Source: Dastarcus helophoroides (lineage: Eukaryota > Arthropoda > Insecta > Coleoptera > Bothrideridae). From it: DNA of 64,000 nucleotides. The stretch is taken from positions 7,502,001-7,566,000 of the forward strand of contig CM053329.1 of NCBI GenBank assembly GCA_028583605.1. The letters are read 5' to 3'. Numbering within the stretch: position 1 is the stretch's first letter; the number at the start of each line of letters is the position of its first letter. Made by a program: the position numbers and the translations under genes. The notes below the pieces were generated by a model, which did no database searches, had not been told where the DNA came from, and saw only the letters and a program-made list of their open reading frames with translations. Of this stretch, positions 1 through 12,544 are shown in pieces.

Positions 1-159
1 AACTGAGAGTCTAAAAGTGCATATTCAGTGTATTTGATCTTACCACATGTGTAATTAACGTTTCTACATGCACGCTCAGGTTTCCCTCTTTTTATTTTTT
101 GTTTGGCATATTTTAATTAATTATAACAATCCCAATGGAAGCCGAGCATTAATATGATG

Positions 160-768
160 GTATATTCTAATGCACATACCAATAGGTTTGAACATCTATT
201 AGATGGGAAATCAAAGACTGATTTCTATCATCAGTTTGGGATACCCAATTATTGACAATTGTTACGAATGTTGACAATTGTTGCGGCAAGTATACACTTA
301 GAAATTAATGGACTTCGTCCATATAATTTCTGAATGTAATGCCACCTATTGTTCTATAAAAAAACTGTGAAGTAGTTCTAACAAGCGTTCTCCAAATATA
401 ACACTACCTAAACTCCAATAATGCAACCCTCTAAACGTGTACAGGGGATCATAGGAAGCTGAACTTTCAACAGTTGACCCACTGACGTTTAAGAGAAACG
501 GTCACTCTGGAAAAGCCCAAAGACCTTATTCTAATGCACAATTCTGAACATTCATCAGATTCAGAGATAAGAAGAACTGAAACCCATTATTAAAACTCGT
601 CAGTTTGGCATACCCAAATCGAATACTGACAAATGTTTTGACAAGTATACCCTTGGTCCATGTGATTCCTAAGTATAGCGCCACCTAGAGCTCTATGAGA
701 GAAACTGTGGAATAGCTCCAACAATTATCTTCGATCCACTATACACGTTTAGAGGGTTGCATTATAAC
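160..768. repeat. Two direct copies of a ~365-bp dispersed repeat, with a perfect 24-bp inverted repeat
   Basis: A segment starting TTCTAATGCACA at about 163 recurs, diverged, from about 529. Both copies share blocks such as GACAA..GTTT..ACAAGTATACNCTT and GCCACCTA. A 24-bp perfect inverted repeat (418-441 and 742-765, beginning ATAATGCAACCC) brackets the second copy. An inverted relative lies at 62110-62345. No coding capacity is seen. It may be a non-autonomous TIR element whose outer half was duplicated; the family is not recognised. Confidence 0.6.
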
Positions 769-1800
769 AATCTAGGTTGTGTTCAATTTACATAAGAAAA
801 TGGCTGAAATAAGACAATCATTTGCATTTTACGAGTAAGGTTTTCATTTAATATAAACGCTCTTAATCACAACTGAAAGAATTACACGAGTTTTAAAAAC
901 AATTCAATAAGGAAACATAATTATTTTTCCACGGTGCCGCGTTAAATTATTTAGGTCAACATTATAATAAAGATTTTATGGATCTTAAAACACTCCTAAG
1001 AGCCATAAAGCGCAACAAAAACATGTTTTTACTTCTTAAATCAATACGCTGCTGGCATAAACAACGATAAATCATCAAAACAAATTTAGATCTGCACAAA
1101 TGCACAAATTAAGTCATGAATCTTGCAGTATGAGCTTCATATTAACTGTAGAAGTAGGACTTTATGATCTTAAAATATTTGCTGTCACTATTTCTTCAAC
1201 ATATTCAAGACAAATTAAATCCTGTAACGAATTTGAAGATAGCTCCCATTAGCGGATTAATTAATATCGATTTTAAAAGCAAGTTTCCGTTTCAGCGTTT
1301 CTAATTATATAAATGAGAATGACATCTTTCCTAATAAATGATATCTCCCAAGCTACATTGGTTTAATCGCATAATGGAGCGCCCACAGATAAACTGATTC
1401 ATTAATGTATTGGATTATCTTAATAAACCCTTTTACAGTTATTAATTTACAGAACGTGGAGTGAAATTACTGTGCAATTACAATGACATGGTTAAGTGCT
1501 CTGTAATAGGGGCGTATTATTTGATTGATCGATCACCTAGGCATTAATTAATTCTCCACATAGGGTGGGAGGGTAGCTAGAAGGCTTGTTACAAACTGTT
1601 GAGATTTGACTAATTATACCCGAGACATAATTTTTTGGTTTAATTTCAGACTAAGGGTTGCAACTGAAACCATTAATATGTTTTAAAAGTTCAGCTTATT
1701 TAACTCTGTTAAAGGAAAAATGACTTTTTCGGTTCTTCGAAGCTGAAGGCTTCACATAATGATTTGCCTGTTTTCATCTTTCAAAAAGCATAACCTATGA
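769..1800. other. Non-coding AT-rich sequence, no gene seen
   Basis: No ORF with coding character and no clear repeat was found. Base composition is more varied than in the AT-repeat tracts, so it looks like ordinary single-copy intergenic or intronic sequence upstream of the sba exons. Confidence 0.4.
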
Positions 1801-2325
1801 CAGTGGTCTCCAAATATTTTTGACCTCCTACGCCTTATTACGACAATAATTATAAAATTGTATCTTCTAATAAAATAACTAAGCAAAAAATAAATATGTG
1901 AATGTCCGTCTCTGGCAAGGGATATACATTCCAGCTTTAGGAACGCTCTGACTGGACCAAAGACAATAGTGGAAACACCCATAAACGAGGTTCAGGAATT
2001 CTTCGAAAGAACGGCCCTATTATGAGTTCTCGTGGAGGGCACAATAAGCGAAAGTTTCAGTGCAGCAGCAATAACCGGCCCTAAATGGATAATAATAATA
2101 ACTAACTAAAAAAAAATCATCGTGTTCCAAAAAAAGAAGTAGTTTAAAAACTTTTCCTATCGTGTCCATAACATTTTTGACAATTAAAAAACTCATCTTA
2201 ACGTAAATAAAAGGCTACAAACCGTCACTGTCACGTCTGCAATATTTTTGACGATTAAAGAAAAATGTGACCAGAACTCCTCAGAAGCTCCTCAGGATAT
2301 ACGTACCAAACTTTGGAGACCACTA
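1801..2325. mobile_element. Non-autonomous hAT-type element (525 bp)
   Basis: The left end reads CAGTGGTCTCCAAA and the right end, reverse-complemented, TAGTGGTCTCCAAA, giving a 14-bp TIR with one mismatch. Flanking 8-mers are acctatga (1793-1800) and acctatcg (2326-2333), matching 6 of 8. The CAGTG-type end and 8-bp duplication are typical of the hAT superfamily. There is no transposase ORF inside. Confidence 0.65.
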
Positions 2326-2452
2326 ACCTATCGTAAACCATGCTTAGTTTCTCCCGATTCCTAGTTTCAAACTGTGACGCAGCTGTCGCATTATTTAGCG
2401 ATTTCGGAAACCGCTTAGGGTCAGTGACAGCTTGAAAGTGGGGTTATATTGT

Positions 2453-2740
2453 TGCGAGCTTATCGGTTCGAAATGATTATTAAACACTTGCTGAATAATA
2501 CCCACTTTATTTTCAAACTAAGCTCGAAACACTACAACTGAATAATGAACTCACTTTTTTGACGTCTAACTACTAACTCACTAACTACACTGACTAATTG
2601 ACTCTAACTACTCTAATTGAGGGAAAGCCAACCGGACCCCCTTTATATAGATCTCTGGTTCGGGTTCTAGAAGTTTTCGGCAGATAAGGCTTAACGTTTG
2701 CCGAAATTTCTGGAACGCTTATCTGCCGTTTGCTTCATTA
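2453..2740 (-). repeat. 3' LTR (in element orientation)
   Basis: Direct repeat of the copy at 4006-4294. Similarity runs from the GCTTATCGGTTCG region to TTGCTTCATTA, after which the two diverge. On the - strand the ends approximate TGAAGC...AACA. Confidence 0.75.
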
Positions 2741-2897
2741 CTCCGTGACGCCTCTGACTCCGAAACCCTGTAAGCAACTTCAACCTCTAGAGCTCTAATC
2801 AATGCCTCCCTCGATGTACGGAAGTTTGACAAGCGCATCACTTTCTGGACTTCTGGGTCTCTGATTCTTTTTATGAAAATTCTAGCTGCGTAAAGTT

Positions 2898-3850
2898 TCA
2901 GAAATTCAGTTGGTGCTTTGGATAGGCGGCATGAGCCTCGAATTCTTGCAGCGTTTCATCACTTTTCAGCTTCGTGACTAGTAGTTGCGACTGGGCGACT
3001 TGCGGCAAATGATGGTCTCCAAATATCAGCTCTAAAGCCCTAACTAAATCTTCGTAGTTAGCTAGTTCGTAGTCACATAGAGCTCGAAGTAGTTCCAGAG
3101 CTTTTCCACGCAGGCGTACCACCAATAATGTCGCTTTTTCGCCTTCCGTCCACCGATTGGCCCTGGCAACAGCTTCGAATTGTATTCTGTAGGCCTGTAA
3201 AGATGCCTTTCCATCATAGGTCGTAGGTGTTACTGATCTTCTTCTGTGTTGCATTTTTCAAATCAACAAGCTTGCTTTTGAATTCTTCTTTGACTTCGCC
3301 AATCTCTTCTTGCATTTCTTCTCTCATTCCTGTAATTTGTTCTTTCATTTTTGCAACGTCTTCTCCCATCTTTTCTGTTATATTTGCTAATAGACTATGC
3401 AATTCTTGTCTGTCTGCATTCCTTTTCTTTTGTTTTTCTTCTTGTTTTTCTTGCCGTCTTCGTTCTTTTTCTTGTCGTCTTCGTTCTTCTACCTGTTCTT
3501 TTTCTTGTCGTCTTCGTTCTCCCTCCTGTCCTTTTTCTTGTCGTCTTTGTTCTTTCTCCCTGTTCTTTTTCTTGACGTCTTCGTTCTTCATCTCGTTCTT
3601 TTTCTTATCGTCTTCGTTCTTCATCTCATTCTTTTTCTTTTCGTCTTCGTTCTTCATTTTGCTGTCTTAGTTCCTCTTCTTGTTCTTTTCTTTGTCGTCT
3701 TCGTTCTTAATCTTGTCGTCTTCGTTCTTCATCTTGTCGTTTTCGTTCTTCAATTTTGTTTTCTTCATTCTTTATCCTATTTCTGCCATCTTTTTCATCA
3801 ATGCAAATATCTCTTGCAATTGTTGTTCCGTGTTGACCGATTTTAATCTC
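2898..3850 (-). pseudogene. Retrotransposon gag-like coding region, frameshifted
   Basis: On the - strand a Lys/Arg/Glu/Gln-rich segment (about 3850 to 3260) is built from tandem ~27-bp repeats encoding units like ERRRQEKE, predicted as coiled coil. After a one-base frame change near 3245 comes a gag-like domain at 3254-2898, with YDGKASLQAYRIQFEAVA, a central RGKALELLRAL helix and LIFGDHHL. This resembles the capsid region of insect Ty3/gypsy gag proteins. The frame ends at 2898 with no zinc knuckle or pol. The purine-rich repeats alternate frame, which creates long open frames on the opposite strand that are not genes. Interpreted as a decayed gag. Confidence 0.75.
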
Positions 3851-4005
3851 CTTTACATTAAGCGTTCTAGAATTATTTCTTGACGCTCTCCGTATAAACT
3901 AATTAATAGTTTAAAACGTCCGAGATAAAGTCAACTGCAAGACGACTTGGTGAATTTTTTCGAGTAATGAAGCACAATAATAATCAAGCTTCTGACAGCA
4001 GATGT

Positions 4006-4294
4006 TACGGGCTATCCGGTTCGAAATGATTATTAAACACTTGCTGAATAATACCCACTTTATTTTTAAACTAAATTTGAAACACTACAACTGTATAATA
4101 AACTCACTTTTTTGACGTTCTAACTACTAACTCACTAACTACACTAACTAACTGAATCTAAGTACTCTAATTGAGGGAAAGCCAACCTGACCCCCTTTAT
4201 ATAGATCTCTCGTTTGGGTTCTAGAAGTTTTCGGCAGATAAGGCTTATCGTTTGCCAAAATTTCTGGAACGCTTATCTGCCGTTTGCTTCATTA
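4006..4294 (-). repeat. 5' LTR (in element orientation)
   Basis: Direct repeat of 2453-2740. Its left side adjoins the internal region that starts the gag leader. Divergence from the other LTR includes several substitutions and one-base indels. Confidence 0.75.
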
Positions 4295-4299
4295 TCGTG

Positions 4300-5870
4300 G
4301 CCTTTTTCCCTTATCAGATCTTTCAAGAAAATTTCCTTAGATTCTAAATTCCATAATTACAGTTCGTTACAATATTATGATTTGAAATATTTTTTTGTGT
4401 GCAAATATGTTAACTTCCCGACAAATGGTCTTAATTAATACTTAATTGCAGTAGAAATATGATTGCGAAACCCTTGAAACGTTTTAATTTTTTACCCGCT
4501 CAATTAGAAAAGCTGAACTAAGAGCGGAGAATAAAATAAAATGAAATAAACCGACTTTCAGCCAAAAATAATTTACGACGCTCCCTCAACCACTTTAAAC
4601 TGTGTATTAAACGATTTAAAATTCCTTTGCACGCAAATTTAATTTTACTTTATAGTGAGTTGGCAAAGCGTTTTCCCAATTTAAGTACAATGTATTGTGT
4701 CAACTTAATTGGGAGCCGGAGAGAAGTTTCTCCGCATCACAAAAGGAAAAAAAGGCGCGACGTTTATTTTAAATTAGACCTCTACTCACAAAAGCTGCAG
4801 TTCTGGCGAGGTCTGGCAACGATTTTCCTTACAATATCTTAGAAACCGCTTAACGGCAGGAAATTACACGATTTCCATCATTTATACAAGCCGAAAATTA
4901 ACACCGCTTTGTTTCACGCGGCAAAAATAAATTTCGATTAATTTAGATTGAAACGAGCAAATGATTTACGTTATTTAAGCTCTAGGGTTGCGGCCGCCCT
5001 AACCCTTCGATGACATTCAAACAATGTAAAGTACAAATTGATTTTCATTATTTATAGAAGTTTACAAGGGAGGAATGGCACAAAACCCTAAATATAAATA
5101 CAATAACGGATTTCGCTGATATTTTTGGTAAATTTCTTTTATGTGGAAAGAGCTTTCTTAATTAGCTTTGTCAATGTGCAGAATTTTTAGAAGATATAGG
5201 TTTTTCGTAACTTTAGCAGTACTTTGGCGTCCGGTTTGCCGTAGAATCTAGGGAAGCAGGATCTTCCAAAAATGAAAACTAATATATATATTTTTTTCTT
5301 TTAGCTCTTTTTTTCGCGCAACACCTATGTTCAATATTGTTTATTCGGGGTGCCGTAAATCATGGTATCATTAATTTTAAGCACGTATTCTAAAGGCTTA
5401 ATAAAGAAAATCGAAAAAAAAATGTTATTTCGCCTTTTAACCCATAAGCGCCCTCTAACAAGGCGCTACTGATTCACAATTCTTAGTAAACATGTAGTCT
5501 AAAATTTCGCAGGTCAGCAACGCGAGCAGGTGTAGAGGTAAGGCTGGTGAGAGAGAATATTGCCAAACTCCTCGACAACAAACTTTTACGTTTTTTTGCT
5601 GTGCTCTTGAAAGTAACATAAAATTAACTGAGTCCATTTTACATTTTTGGCTTCTTCATCGCCGATCTATTGGGCAACGAAATTTAACGTTTTTTATTCC
5701 CGATTCTGGAATAAAATAATATGAAAATAATTGCGTCTCTTTTACATTTTTGGTTTCTTGAATGGACAAGGCGTTTCAGTAATTTTTCGGTCTATTAAAT
5801 TAGGAAATCAGCCATAGGCGCATTTGTTATCAAAAAAAATACAATAGTTATGAAATAAATAACATTTATT
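4300..5870. other. Non-coding sequence, no gene seen
   Basis: Mixed-composition sequence with small ORFs (for example 4627-4842 and 5455-5637) that show no recognisable protein and no coding bias. Nothing else was identified. Confidence 0.4.
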
Positions 5871-5879
5871 TTAAATGCA

Positions 5880-8800
5880 ACCCCATGAAAAACTTTTTTT
5901 TTGAAATGTCGACCTATTTCGATACATTACAAGCTTAAACTCACGGACGTGGCGTTTTAAGCTTGCTTACTTTCAATTTTGCTTGTACATTTTGAATTTT
6001 TTTAAAATGCTAACATTTTTGTTTCGAGCAATTTTTGTTTATTTGTATCCAATGTCTTTACTTTATATTAAACATTTTAATTTTTTTCAGAGATTTAACT
6101 TTTTCGATATTTTCACTTCATTCTCTCAGGTGTAAACTTAAAATATCGAGCTTTTTTAAGTTTCTGCTGTTTTTTTTTTCAAATTTCGCCTTTTGGTTAA
6201 TTTAATGTTTATTACTTCAATTTTTTCTTAAAATGTTAAAATGTAGCCTTTCTTCTATCTATTCTGCAGACTTTTGATCTGTCCTATTTTTTTTATTCAG
6301 AAATTATATTAGTAGCCAGTTTATTTTTTTTAAATTCCGCCACATGCAATATTTCGAGATTTCCACTTCTTTCTTAAAATTTCAAATAAACAGTTTCAGC
6401 CTTTTCTTTTTTAACCACATTTCGAATAAACACGGAATGTTCATTGCTTCTTACTGTTATGACTTTTTTTTGTTCGAAATTTGGACTTGAGTTTTCAAAT
6501 TTCAACATTTTTTATCAAAATTATTAAATTAAATTATTAATTAAATTTTAACTTTTTTCTATTCGTCTTTGATCTTGAAAATTCGATTTTAATTCAAAAT
6601 TTCGATGAAAAATGCTTTTATACAAAACTTGGTTTTTGTTCCAAATTTCAGATTCCGATTCGATATTTTTACTATTTTTTTTCTCAATTTCGACTCCCAA
6701 CTTGCGATACTTTTTTGTGTCAAAATTTATTTTTTTCGCTCGCAAGTTTAATCCCAGTATATGTCGTGACTTCTTACTATTTTCTTATCAATTTCGACGA
6801 AACTTTCTCAAAATTTATTTATTCTATTTTCAAATTTTTCAAAATTCGCTATTAAAAATTCAATTTGAAGTTTCCTTTTCCCTTAAATGTCCAGTATTTT
6901 ATGAGCAATGTTCAGAAATTTGTGGGGCAAATCATAGGTTTTATATTTTTTTTCAAATTTAGATTTGTCTGTAAACGTTTTGAATATCTTTTCTAAAAAT
7001 TTCGACTTCAAACAGAAAACCTGTTTTCAATTTCTTTTTTGTTTTGACCTCACGTACTTTGCTTTTTTTAATTTCGACTTTTTTGTCTCTGTTTAGGAAA
7101 ATTTTGCTATGATCTTTTATAATTTTTTCTCAAATAATCAAAATTTTGCCCTTAAATCTCGAAATTGTTAGAAATAGTTTGTGAATAAAACAAAGAAAAT
7201 TTGGAATTCCCTGATGATGGTCGAAATTTTGAGAGAAAACTCGATGTTTTGGAAAACATGTATACATTTAAAGTTTAAACTAAGAAATTTGGGAAAAAGT
7301 GAACCAGGACAACTTGAATTTTATAAAAAAAATATTTTGTAAAGAACACACTTTATCGGTTTTTATCTGATTCGTAAACTGAAAAACTGAACATTGAATT
7401 AAAATTTTCGAAGAAAAGTATTTTTAACCGAAAAGTGAAATTTCCAACTTTTCGATTAAATTTTTCGTGTTTTGAACTGAAATATGAAATTTTTTAAACA
7501 AAATTTCGGTAATTTCCTTGGTTTCCGTTTTAATTTAAAGAATATTTAAATTGTTAAATTTTTAGTAACAGAATTAAATCTAAAAATTTTCAATAAAAAT
7601 TTTTAACTTTTTGATCAAAGTTTCAAAATGTTCAGGGTTTACATTGCAAAAGTGACATTTTTATGTAGTTTTTAAAGAACTTATAAGTATTATGCAGACA
7701 GTTTTTCATAGTCCGAAAATGGATATTAGACAATTTCATATAAGTGAACCTCTGACACGTATTTCTATCCAAAATGTGCCAAAGTTCTCCCTGAACTATA
7801 CGCCACAAAATTATGTTCGCAATGAAAGGAAAAAGTAAATTTGTCAAGGAATATCTTCAACCTAGTCCAGTTCTCCATGGAAGCTTCACTTGAAGAATGG
7901 AAAAGTATACATTTTTTATTTTAAAAGAAAGGATCTGGAAACAAAAAAATTCTAATTTTTCGGCTAAATTTTGACTTTTTTTTCCAAATTTTAAATTTTA
8001 AAAAGTCGAGTTTTTTTCGGAATTTCGACTGTTTTCTCAGTTCCCAATTTGACGCTTTTATTATTTTTTTTTTAATTTGAATTTTAATTCGAAAGCTGCA
8101 AATTAAAAAAAAAACCTAAATTTACAATGAAAATTACAAAAAAAAAACAACTAATGTTATTTAACAACTAAGCAAATTTCCACTTTCGCCGCAAAATTTC
8201 GATTTTTGGTAAAAATGTTGAGGTCAAACATTAAGATGTTATAAAAATTCCGTATTTAAACCAACCTAAGCTCAGAAATATTGCCATTTTTAAGGTTTAT
8301 TTAACTTTTGGTGTCAAAACTCTAATTTCTATTTTTATAAATTTTGAGTTCCTCTAGAAGTTCGAATTTTTATTTTAAATTTGAAGTTTAAACTTGAAAT
8401 TTTCATATTCAAAATACCAAAACTTTTTGTAAATTTTAGCTTGAAATCGAAATTTAAAACAAAAATATCAAATTTTGAATAAATTAATGGTAATTTCGAA
8501 TGAAAAAGTTATAATTTTGAGAAAAGTTTTATTTATTTTACAAAATTTCGAGGTTGTCCTTGAAGTCCATTTCGAGAAAAATTTCGGAAGTTTAGTTTTT
8601 CATTCCAACATTTTTGCTTCAGTTTAGAATTTTACGCTTTAATTAAAATCGAAATTTCCAGAGGATATATTTTAATGTTTACTTTGGAGGTAAAGCACCA
8701 AATATCTAAAATATTTTTTTAGATCTCCAATCCCCAATATACTCAGCCTGTTAGCACTTTTCCTGGATTTAGATTTTAATTATAAATTTTCGACCTTAAA

Positions 8801-11060
8801 GAAAACAATTAGAAATTTGAAGGTTAAACTTTAAATTTTGAAAAATTGTAAAGATATTTTAAAAAATATTAGACTGTTTTGTAAAAATGTTGATTTGAAA
8901 ATTCTAAGTTTTGAGGAAAAAATTGAAAATTACAAATTAAACTTGTGTCAGCCTTTTTAAAACATTTTTATCTTTTTTCTACACATTTCTTAGAAAGTTC
9001 ACAATTTCACAAACTCTTGTCTCGAAATTTTGATTTTAAAGTGTGCATTATATTTGTTAAAATTGATCTCGCCTCCTTTTGAGTTTTCTTCTATCTGTAA
9101 ACTTTGTAATCTCTAAATTTAGACTGTAAATTCGAATTTTTTTATTAGAACATTTCGAGTTGATGTCGAGATTGCGAATTGAATTTAATATAAAAATTTT
9201 AAACTTGGAATTTCATCAAATTTAGTCGTAAAATAACCACTTTATTTTAGACATTTCATTTTTAAGTAAAAAAATAAAAATTTCCATTTTAAATTTGAAA
9301 CTCTCAAAAGAGTTGCAATTTTTGAAACATTTCTTAGAATATCTCAATGTCTATTTTTGAAATTTTGACTTCTTAAAATTTTGGATTTTAGGATTGTACT
9401 AGGAAATTTCGGCTTTCATCTCGAAATTTTACCTTTTGTTTCGACTTTAAACCTGGAACAACTTTTTTCTAATATTCCAAAACTTTTTTCCAACTTTTTC
9501 CTGGAATTTACACTTGAATCCCAAATTTTCGATTTTTTGAGTAGCAACTTTAAGGAAATGATTACACATTCCAAATGTAAACTTGAAAATTTGAGTAAAA
9601 TGTCATGACTTGTAAAGAAAATGTCATAAATCCAAATAATTTTGAATATTTTTTAGAAATCTTTATTTTAAAGATCGAAATTTTAATAAACAAAAATTGG
9701 AATCTTCAATTTAAACTTTTTTCAAGTTTTTTCCAAAATTTTCACTTTTTCTGTAAACAAAAATTTTGACAGTCTTGCCGTACCGCCGAAATTAATTTCT
9801 ATATTTTTATCTAGACATTTCGACCTTTTTCTCAATTACCCTCATGAACAGACACCTCCGATATTCTAACATATTTTGGTGGTCCCGAAGGCGTCCCCTT
9901 AAAAGAGATTTCACTGTATATTTTTTAGTTGGTAAGTTCAAACAAGTTTAGATAAGGTTCCAATTTGTTTTGCATAGGGGCCCTTGGTTAGCTAACTACA
10001 CCACTGGGAATAACATCTTTGAAAAGCAGTAAATTAAAGACTTAATTTAGAGAAAAAGAAGCCATCATTTCTAGTAAAAATTAAATGTCGAGGTTGAGAT
10101 TCTAAATTAAAAAAAAATATTATTTCAAGATTTAAAAAATCCAAATAAAAATTAAATTAACAAAAAATTTCAAATCAAAGTTGGTGATTAAATTCTAAGT
10201 TTTGGGACTTTTTTTAGTTAAATTTGGAGGCTTTTTTCCAGGCTTTTTTGAGAAATGTTTTAATTTAGTCTTTTAGTTTAAATGTTCAAGCAAACGTTCC
10301 AAATTTCGGGAAGAAAAGACAAAAACGTTAGACAAATTATGTTCAAGTCAGTCCATATAACTTCAAAAAAACGAACTGAACGATTAATGAAATTTTCTTA
10401 ATAATTCAAATTCTGCTATAAATTGTAGAGCAGAAAATCAAATATTCGAGTTTTTATCAGAATCTCCCATATAAATTCGGAAGTTTTTGTTTTTAAATCT
10501 GAGAAAAAAGCCACAGATTTAAATTGTGAATTTTAAAAAAATTATTAGAATTTTGAAAAATTCAACTTTATTAAGAACTTTCTCACAATGTCAACTTTTT
10601 TATTACTATTTCCTCAATATAAGGTTAACCTTGGAATCTTTATATTTTAGCACAAAATATTAATTTGGTAAAATAAATGTCTAAATTTCTTGAAAAAACA
10701 TTTGTGGACTTTTTTAATTTTGGGTTAAAACTCATTTTCTTTATTAATTTTGAGTTTCTTCTGTAAATTTCCACTTTTTTTCTGGTTTCAATTTGAAACC
10801 TCTACTCCTTTTAAAATTACAGTATTAAAATCGAAATGTTTTCATAAAATTTAAACTTTTGCCGAAAATTTTGATTTTAGGATTGAAAATTGAAATGAAA
10901 ATGAGTAACTTCTAGAATTTTAGGCATTTGTTCCAAAGCTTTAAGGTTTAAACTTAAAATTTTTAATTTTGGTTGTTAAACACTATCTTATTCTATACAT
11001 TTCGACAATTGCAACATGAATTTCAAAGCAAATTAAGATTTTAAGTAAGCATAAAAAACG
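5880..11060. repeat. AT-rich degenerate short-period repeat tract (5.2 kb)
   Basis: Monotonous sequence in which motifs such as AAATTTCGACTTTTT, TTTCTCAAAATTTCGA and their complements recur every ~15-25 bp with heavy drift. The top strand is pyrimidine-rich at 5.9-7.1 kb and changes to purine-rich stretches later. The GAAATTTC/TCGAAA core is near-palindromic. Open frames inside (for example 6612-6962, 9381-9608) are composition artefacts. The interval at about 7630-7870 is less repetitive and may be unrelated sequence. Same family as the other AT tracts listed. Confidence 0.75.
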
Positions 11061-12200
11061 AAATAGTATTATAATCAAAATCGGCGCTTTGGCGATCAAA
11101 TCTAAAAAATTCGATTTTTGGGTATATTTTCTGATTAACTTAATTAGAGCCACGACACTGCACTGAGTATTATCAATTTACCTTATCATTAACTGCATCA
11201 GAAAGAAAGTTGGAGGTTTGTATGGTTAAGTGGGAATTTTTGTTTTTTTCTTGAAGAGATCGTTAAATGACCACAGACAGCATCAGTGATGAAATTCCAT
11301 TCTGCAGTCCGTTATTATGTATTGCTGTTAAATGACTCTTTAAAATTTATAGCACTGTGTTGTGTTTGCTTGTCAGCTTCGTGACGTGAAATTTAAATTT
11401 AATGTTAACATTATTCCAAAGTTATCATACATTAAACGTGAAATGTTTATGGCAAGAAAAACCAAACGAATTGAGGAATTGAATCACAAAGTAGAGGCGT
11501 AAAGGCCATTAAGAGAACTGCAGATCTTTATTATGACAGCTTTATGGACACGAAACAAAACCCCTTATGACGGAAAGTGACCGCTACACAACACGGGCAC
11601 TGAAAACGACACCGCAATAAACAACTGATATAGATATAGAATAAAATATTGATGTGAACAATAGCTTGGGCTATTAAGTTTTACGGGTAGCTTTCTGCAC
11701 ATTTGAAATGTTAAAGTGATATCCTATTGTCTCCACCGCTAAGGATGTGTCCCAGGAGGTCATAAAAATTTCGCGAAAATAAAAAGGGGCTACTTAAAAG
11801 TCTAAAACTACTTGAAAATACGAAAACGTTAATAGAAATATTGGCATATGTATTGACCGCAGTGCATAAACAATGAGATCACGTTTATTAGAAGAAACAG
11901 ATTTATTTTTAACTACTGTGATAAATGCGCATTTGCTTATTCATAAAAGCAATATTATTAAAGTTAATAATAGTTTTTTTATGACCACAGAAATGATATA
12001 AAATGTATCAACTGTATTAATCCAGACAAGCTTACAGAATGATTATAAACCTGATAATGAAAACATTTAATTTGCAAATTCTATTCTCTTGGAATTATCA
12101 TGCAAAAATGAAAACAATCACGTATTTTACCTATTTTTCATTTAAATCTCGAAATAAATTGGACCGCATTGTTTATTAATTTTAGGTACGTTACTGCACA
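11061..12200. other. Non-coding sequence, no gene seen
   Basis: Composition returns to ordinary intron-like sequence. No ORF, splice-consistent exon or repeat could be supported. Confidence 0.4.
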
Positions 12201-12223
12201 AATAAATCTTTTACCCCATCAGT

Positions 12224-12544
12224 TTAATTACAAATTTCATTCTGCGCAATTTTCATGTTTAGCTCCATAATAGTTTGCAACTCTGGAACATACGTTAATC
12301 CCGCACCCAAGTGCTTCATTTGGTGTGCAACAAAAACAAGAAAACGACGAACGAAATGGTCGGAACGAATATTCAGACCGCGTTGCAGAATATTCAAATT
12401 AATTGTATAATTTGTTGAAGTAAACTGAACAGCAATTGTATACAACAGAAGCATAATGTAGGTATGAAATTTAATTATGCTCCTCGCTGATAACATTTTA
12501 ATTAAGTTCGTTTTTATGCATTTGGGTTTAACAAAACGTTTCAC
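12224..12544 (-). CDS. Hypothetical fragment with a hydrophobic segment, possibly chemoreceptor-like
   Basis: A 106-residue open frame with a membrane-like segment (YIMLLLYTIAVQF, about residues 29-41) and an amphipathic stretch with LNMKIAQ near the end. The arrangement faintly recalls an internal exon of insect gustatory receptors, but no family motif (for instance the C-terminal TYxxxxxQF) was found downstream on this strand. A GT lies just before the stop codon, so it could be an exon end. It sits on the strand opposite sba, in the region before its exons. Chance ORF or degraded gene are both possible; function unknown. Confidence 0.2.
   Translation of the reverse strand: MKRFVKPKCIKTNLIKMLSARSIIKFHTYIMLLLYTIAVQFTSTNYTINLNILQRGLNIRSDHFVRRFLVFVAHQMKHLGAGLTYVPELQTIMELNMKIAQNEICN

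Larger units (their letters stand above)
2453..4299 (-). mobile_element. Internally deleted LTR retrotransposon (Ty3/gypsy-type), gag only
   Basis: Two direct repeats of about 285 bp (about 2453-2740 and 4006-4294) flank about 1.27 kb of internal sequence. They share blocks such as CGGTTCGAAATGATTATTAA and ACTAACTCACTAACTACAC, and each contains the short inverted repeat CGGCAGATAAG...CTTATCTGCCG. On the - strand the 5' LTR is the right-hand copy. Only gag-like coding lies between them; protease, RT and integrase are absent. The two LTRs differ at about 10% of positions by eye, so the copy is old. LTR ends are approximate and no clean target duplication was established. Confidence 0.85.

Noticed and set aside
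3227..3883. Several overlapping + strand frames rich in Phe/Leu/Ser
   Set aside because: They are the complement of the charged gag repeat on the - strand; purine-rich repeats leave long open frames on the pyrimidine strand.
6548..9608. Open frames of 60-116 codons
   Set aside because: Composition artefacts of the AT repeat; no codon or protein signature.
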